DNA of 64,000 nt from Okeania sp. SIO1I7 (GTDB lineage: Bacteria > Cyanobacteriota > Cyanobacteriia > Cyanobacteriales > Microcoleaceae), in NCBI GenBank assembly GCA_010672585.1, contig JAAHGF010000016.1:172096-236095 (forward strand), read 5' to 3'. Below are positions 62,946 through 64,000 of this stretch, in pieces. The position numbers and the translations under genes are program-made. The notes below the pieces were generated by a model. That model had not been told where the DNA came from. It was given only the letters and a program-made list of their open reading frames with translations, and searched no databases. Positions within the stretch are counted from its first letter, which is position 1. Each line of letters begins with the position of its first letter.

Positions 62946-63706
62946 ATAAACACCACTAATTATATTCGTCAATATCTAGAAAATAAATTGGAAAATAAAA
63001 GTTTACAACTTTTACCGTCCGACATGATACCACCTAATTCAGCTTTGGCTAAATTGTGTTATACATAGGACTTACGCAGATATGCTATATATAGTACTTG
63101 TAACTATTGTCCAATAGTTACTGGACTCTATACATAGTGTCTTTGCGTAAGTCCTGATACATTTACAAGCTCAACATAATCACTTTATTACTTTTGATAT
63201 ACCTCAACTTAATTACCAAGAACAAACAGACATTTGGGTAAGCAATCTTGGTCTAAATGCAAACAAATTCCCAGTCCAGATTAGTAAATTAGTATCTCAA
63301 TTTAATCTCAGCAATACAACTATTCAAGCAGTCTGTCAACAATTTAAAATTCAAAATTCAAAGCTTAAAGCTGAAACTGAAAATTGTTCTGTTCCTTCCC
63401 AACTAGAATTAGGTAGCATTTCTTCTGATCCAGAGTTTGAGCAACTTTGGAATCTCTGTCGTTCTCAAGCTCGGCCTCAATTAGAAGGTTTAGCTCAACG
63501 AATTGACATATCTGCAACTTGGGATGATTTAGTTTTACCTTCACAACAATTTCAGGTAATAAAGACATAGCAACTCATCTGCGACAAAAGGCTAAAGTTT
63601 ATCAAGAGTGGGGTTTTGTCAAGAAAGGATATCGGGGTTTAGGTATCAGCGTCCTTTTTCATGGTGAAATGCGTACACAAGTGGAACCGATACCGATCCA
63701 AAATTA
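62941..63706 (+). pseudogene. AAA+ ATPase (CDC48-like, cyanobacterial type) remnant
   Basis: Three separated pieces of one family can be read. 62970-63065 encodes ...QLLPSDMIPPNSALAKLC, an N-terminal signature. 63175-63569 encodes HNHFITFDIPQLNYQEQTDI ... PVQISKLVSQFNLSNTTIQA ... LEGLAQRIDISATWDDLVLP and then a stop. After a frameshift, 63571-63706 encodes LRQKAKVYQEWGFVKKGYRG then LGISVLFHG, where an intact protein would continue into its Walker A loop. An 89-bp hairpin element and an internal deletion split the first two pieces; the ATPase core is missing. Clearly non-functional. Confidence 0.8.
63067..63155. mobile_element. 89-bp near-perfect hairpin element with AGGACTTACGCA ends
   Basis: The left half AGGACTTACGCAGATATGCT ... 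GTAACTATTG and the reverse complement of the right half AGGACTTACGCAAAGACACT ... GTAACTATTG align along their whole length. The apex AACTATTGTCCAATAGTT (63102-63119) is the same 18-bp palindrome as in the 47.7-48.6 kb array, in the opposite orientation. Inserted in the AAA+ ATPase remnant. Confidence 0.88.
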
Positions 63707-63809
63707 ATCAAAAAAACTGAAAAATTTACCCCACTTTAAGAGTTTGGAGGGCTTGTAACTGTTGGCTAAAATCTGGTATTATCTATAAAAATCTGGGATT
63801 ATCTGTTTT

Positions 63810-64000
63810 ATGTTACTTGGATTTAAAACTGAACTACATCCGAATAATCAGCAAATAACCTTACTAGCTAAATACGCTGGTGTAGCTCGTCACGCCTGGA
63901 ATTGGGGATTATGGCTAACTAGAAACATCCTTAATCACAATTCCAATAATCCAGACAGCAAACTTAAGTTTCCTACTGCAATTGACTTACATAAACTTTT
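63810..64000 (+). CDS. tnpB: RNA-guided endonuclease TnpB, N-terminal part, cut by window edge
   Basis: Open from ATG at 63810 to the window end (63 residues): MLLGFKTELHPNNQQITLLA then KYAGVARHAWNWGL, the standard N-terminus of IS200/IS605 TnpB/OrfB (helix-turn-helix followed by '..A...R.A.N'). TnpB is an omega-RNA-guided DNA nuclease that favours retention of its transposon. No tnpA is visible upstream; the ~100 bp before the ATG may be the element's left end. Whether the gene is intact cannot be judged from the window. Confidence 0.85.
   Translation, partial: MLLGFKTELHPNNQQITLLAKYAGVARHAWNWGLWLTRNILNHNSNNPDSKLKFPTAIDLHKL

Overview
The window comes from a filamentous, AT-rich cyanobacterium. 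Evidence: a short photosystem II PsbM gene, the cyanobacterial radical SAM/PDZ family (TIGR03279), a TIGR02921-type PEP-CTERM membrane protein, many HIP1 octamers (GCGATCGC), heptamer short tandem repeats (GGAGTCA, GGGGAGTA, CTCCTGT types) and very repeat-rich intergenic DNA. The style recalls the Trichodesmium/Okeania/Moorena type of genome, but I cannot name a genus from the sequence alone. No rRNA, tRNA or CRISPR array was recognised.

Layout. 1-4.6 kb: partial Uma2 gene, EVE protein, RNase D-like exonuclease, DUF4926 protein, then two unrecognised minus-strand genes (one with a C-terminal membrane anchor) that diverge from a 1267-residue TPR-CHAT caspase-like protein (4.6-8.4 kb). 9-12 kb: a padR regulator broken by a small repeat element, and an HlyD-type efflux adaptor without its pump. 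12.6-16.3 kb: sulfotransferase, thioesterase, tandem-Usp protein, psbM and a 2Fe-2S ferredoxin. 16.9-23 kb: an unusually long TolC-family protein with fifteen 56-residue repeats, and the TIGR03279 radical SAM protein. 23.5-26.4 kb: a CpxP/Spy-like periplasmic protein divergent from a NarL-type two-component pair. 26.7-28.4 kb: cobI and cobH. 29.7-45.5 kb: signalling block with a tightly packed operon of three hybrid kinases, a 2483-residue CBS/GAF/multi-PAS hybrid kinase and a CHASE kinase. 46.3-51.5 kb: Ser/Thr kinase, a nine-unit 76-bp palindrome array, an Rpn-type nuclease with an altered active site, and a PIN toxin-antitoxin pair. 51.9-56.3 kb: PEP-CTERM membrane protein and two near-identical Uma2 genes. 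57.6-62.2 kb: a doubled NfeD/flotillin locus. 62.7-64 kb: IS200/IS605 debris, an AAA+ ATPase pseudogene and the start of a tnpB.

The dominant theme is small non-autonomous elements. At least five families can be separated by terminal inverted repeats, and several have target duplications that can be read directly: TGAAATTA and AAATATTC (8 bp), TAA/TTA (3 bp), GAAT (4 bp) and TA (2 bp). They are nested in one another, break two genes (padR and the AAA+ ATPase), and two of them interrupt the 76-bp array; removing them restores the array period exactly. The same 18-bp palindrome that defines the array is the apex of a nearly full-length 89-bp hairpin element at 63.1 kb. The best candidates for something undescribed are this palindrome array/hairpin pair, the repeat-bearing TolC, and the divergent CHAT locus.
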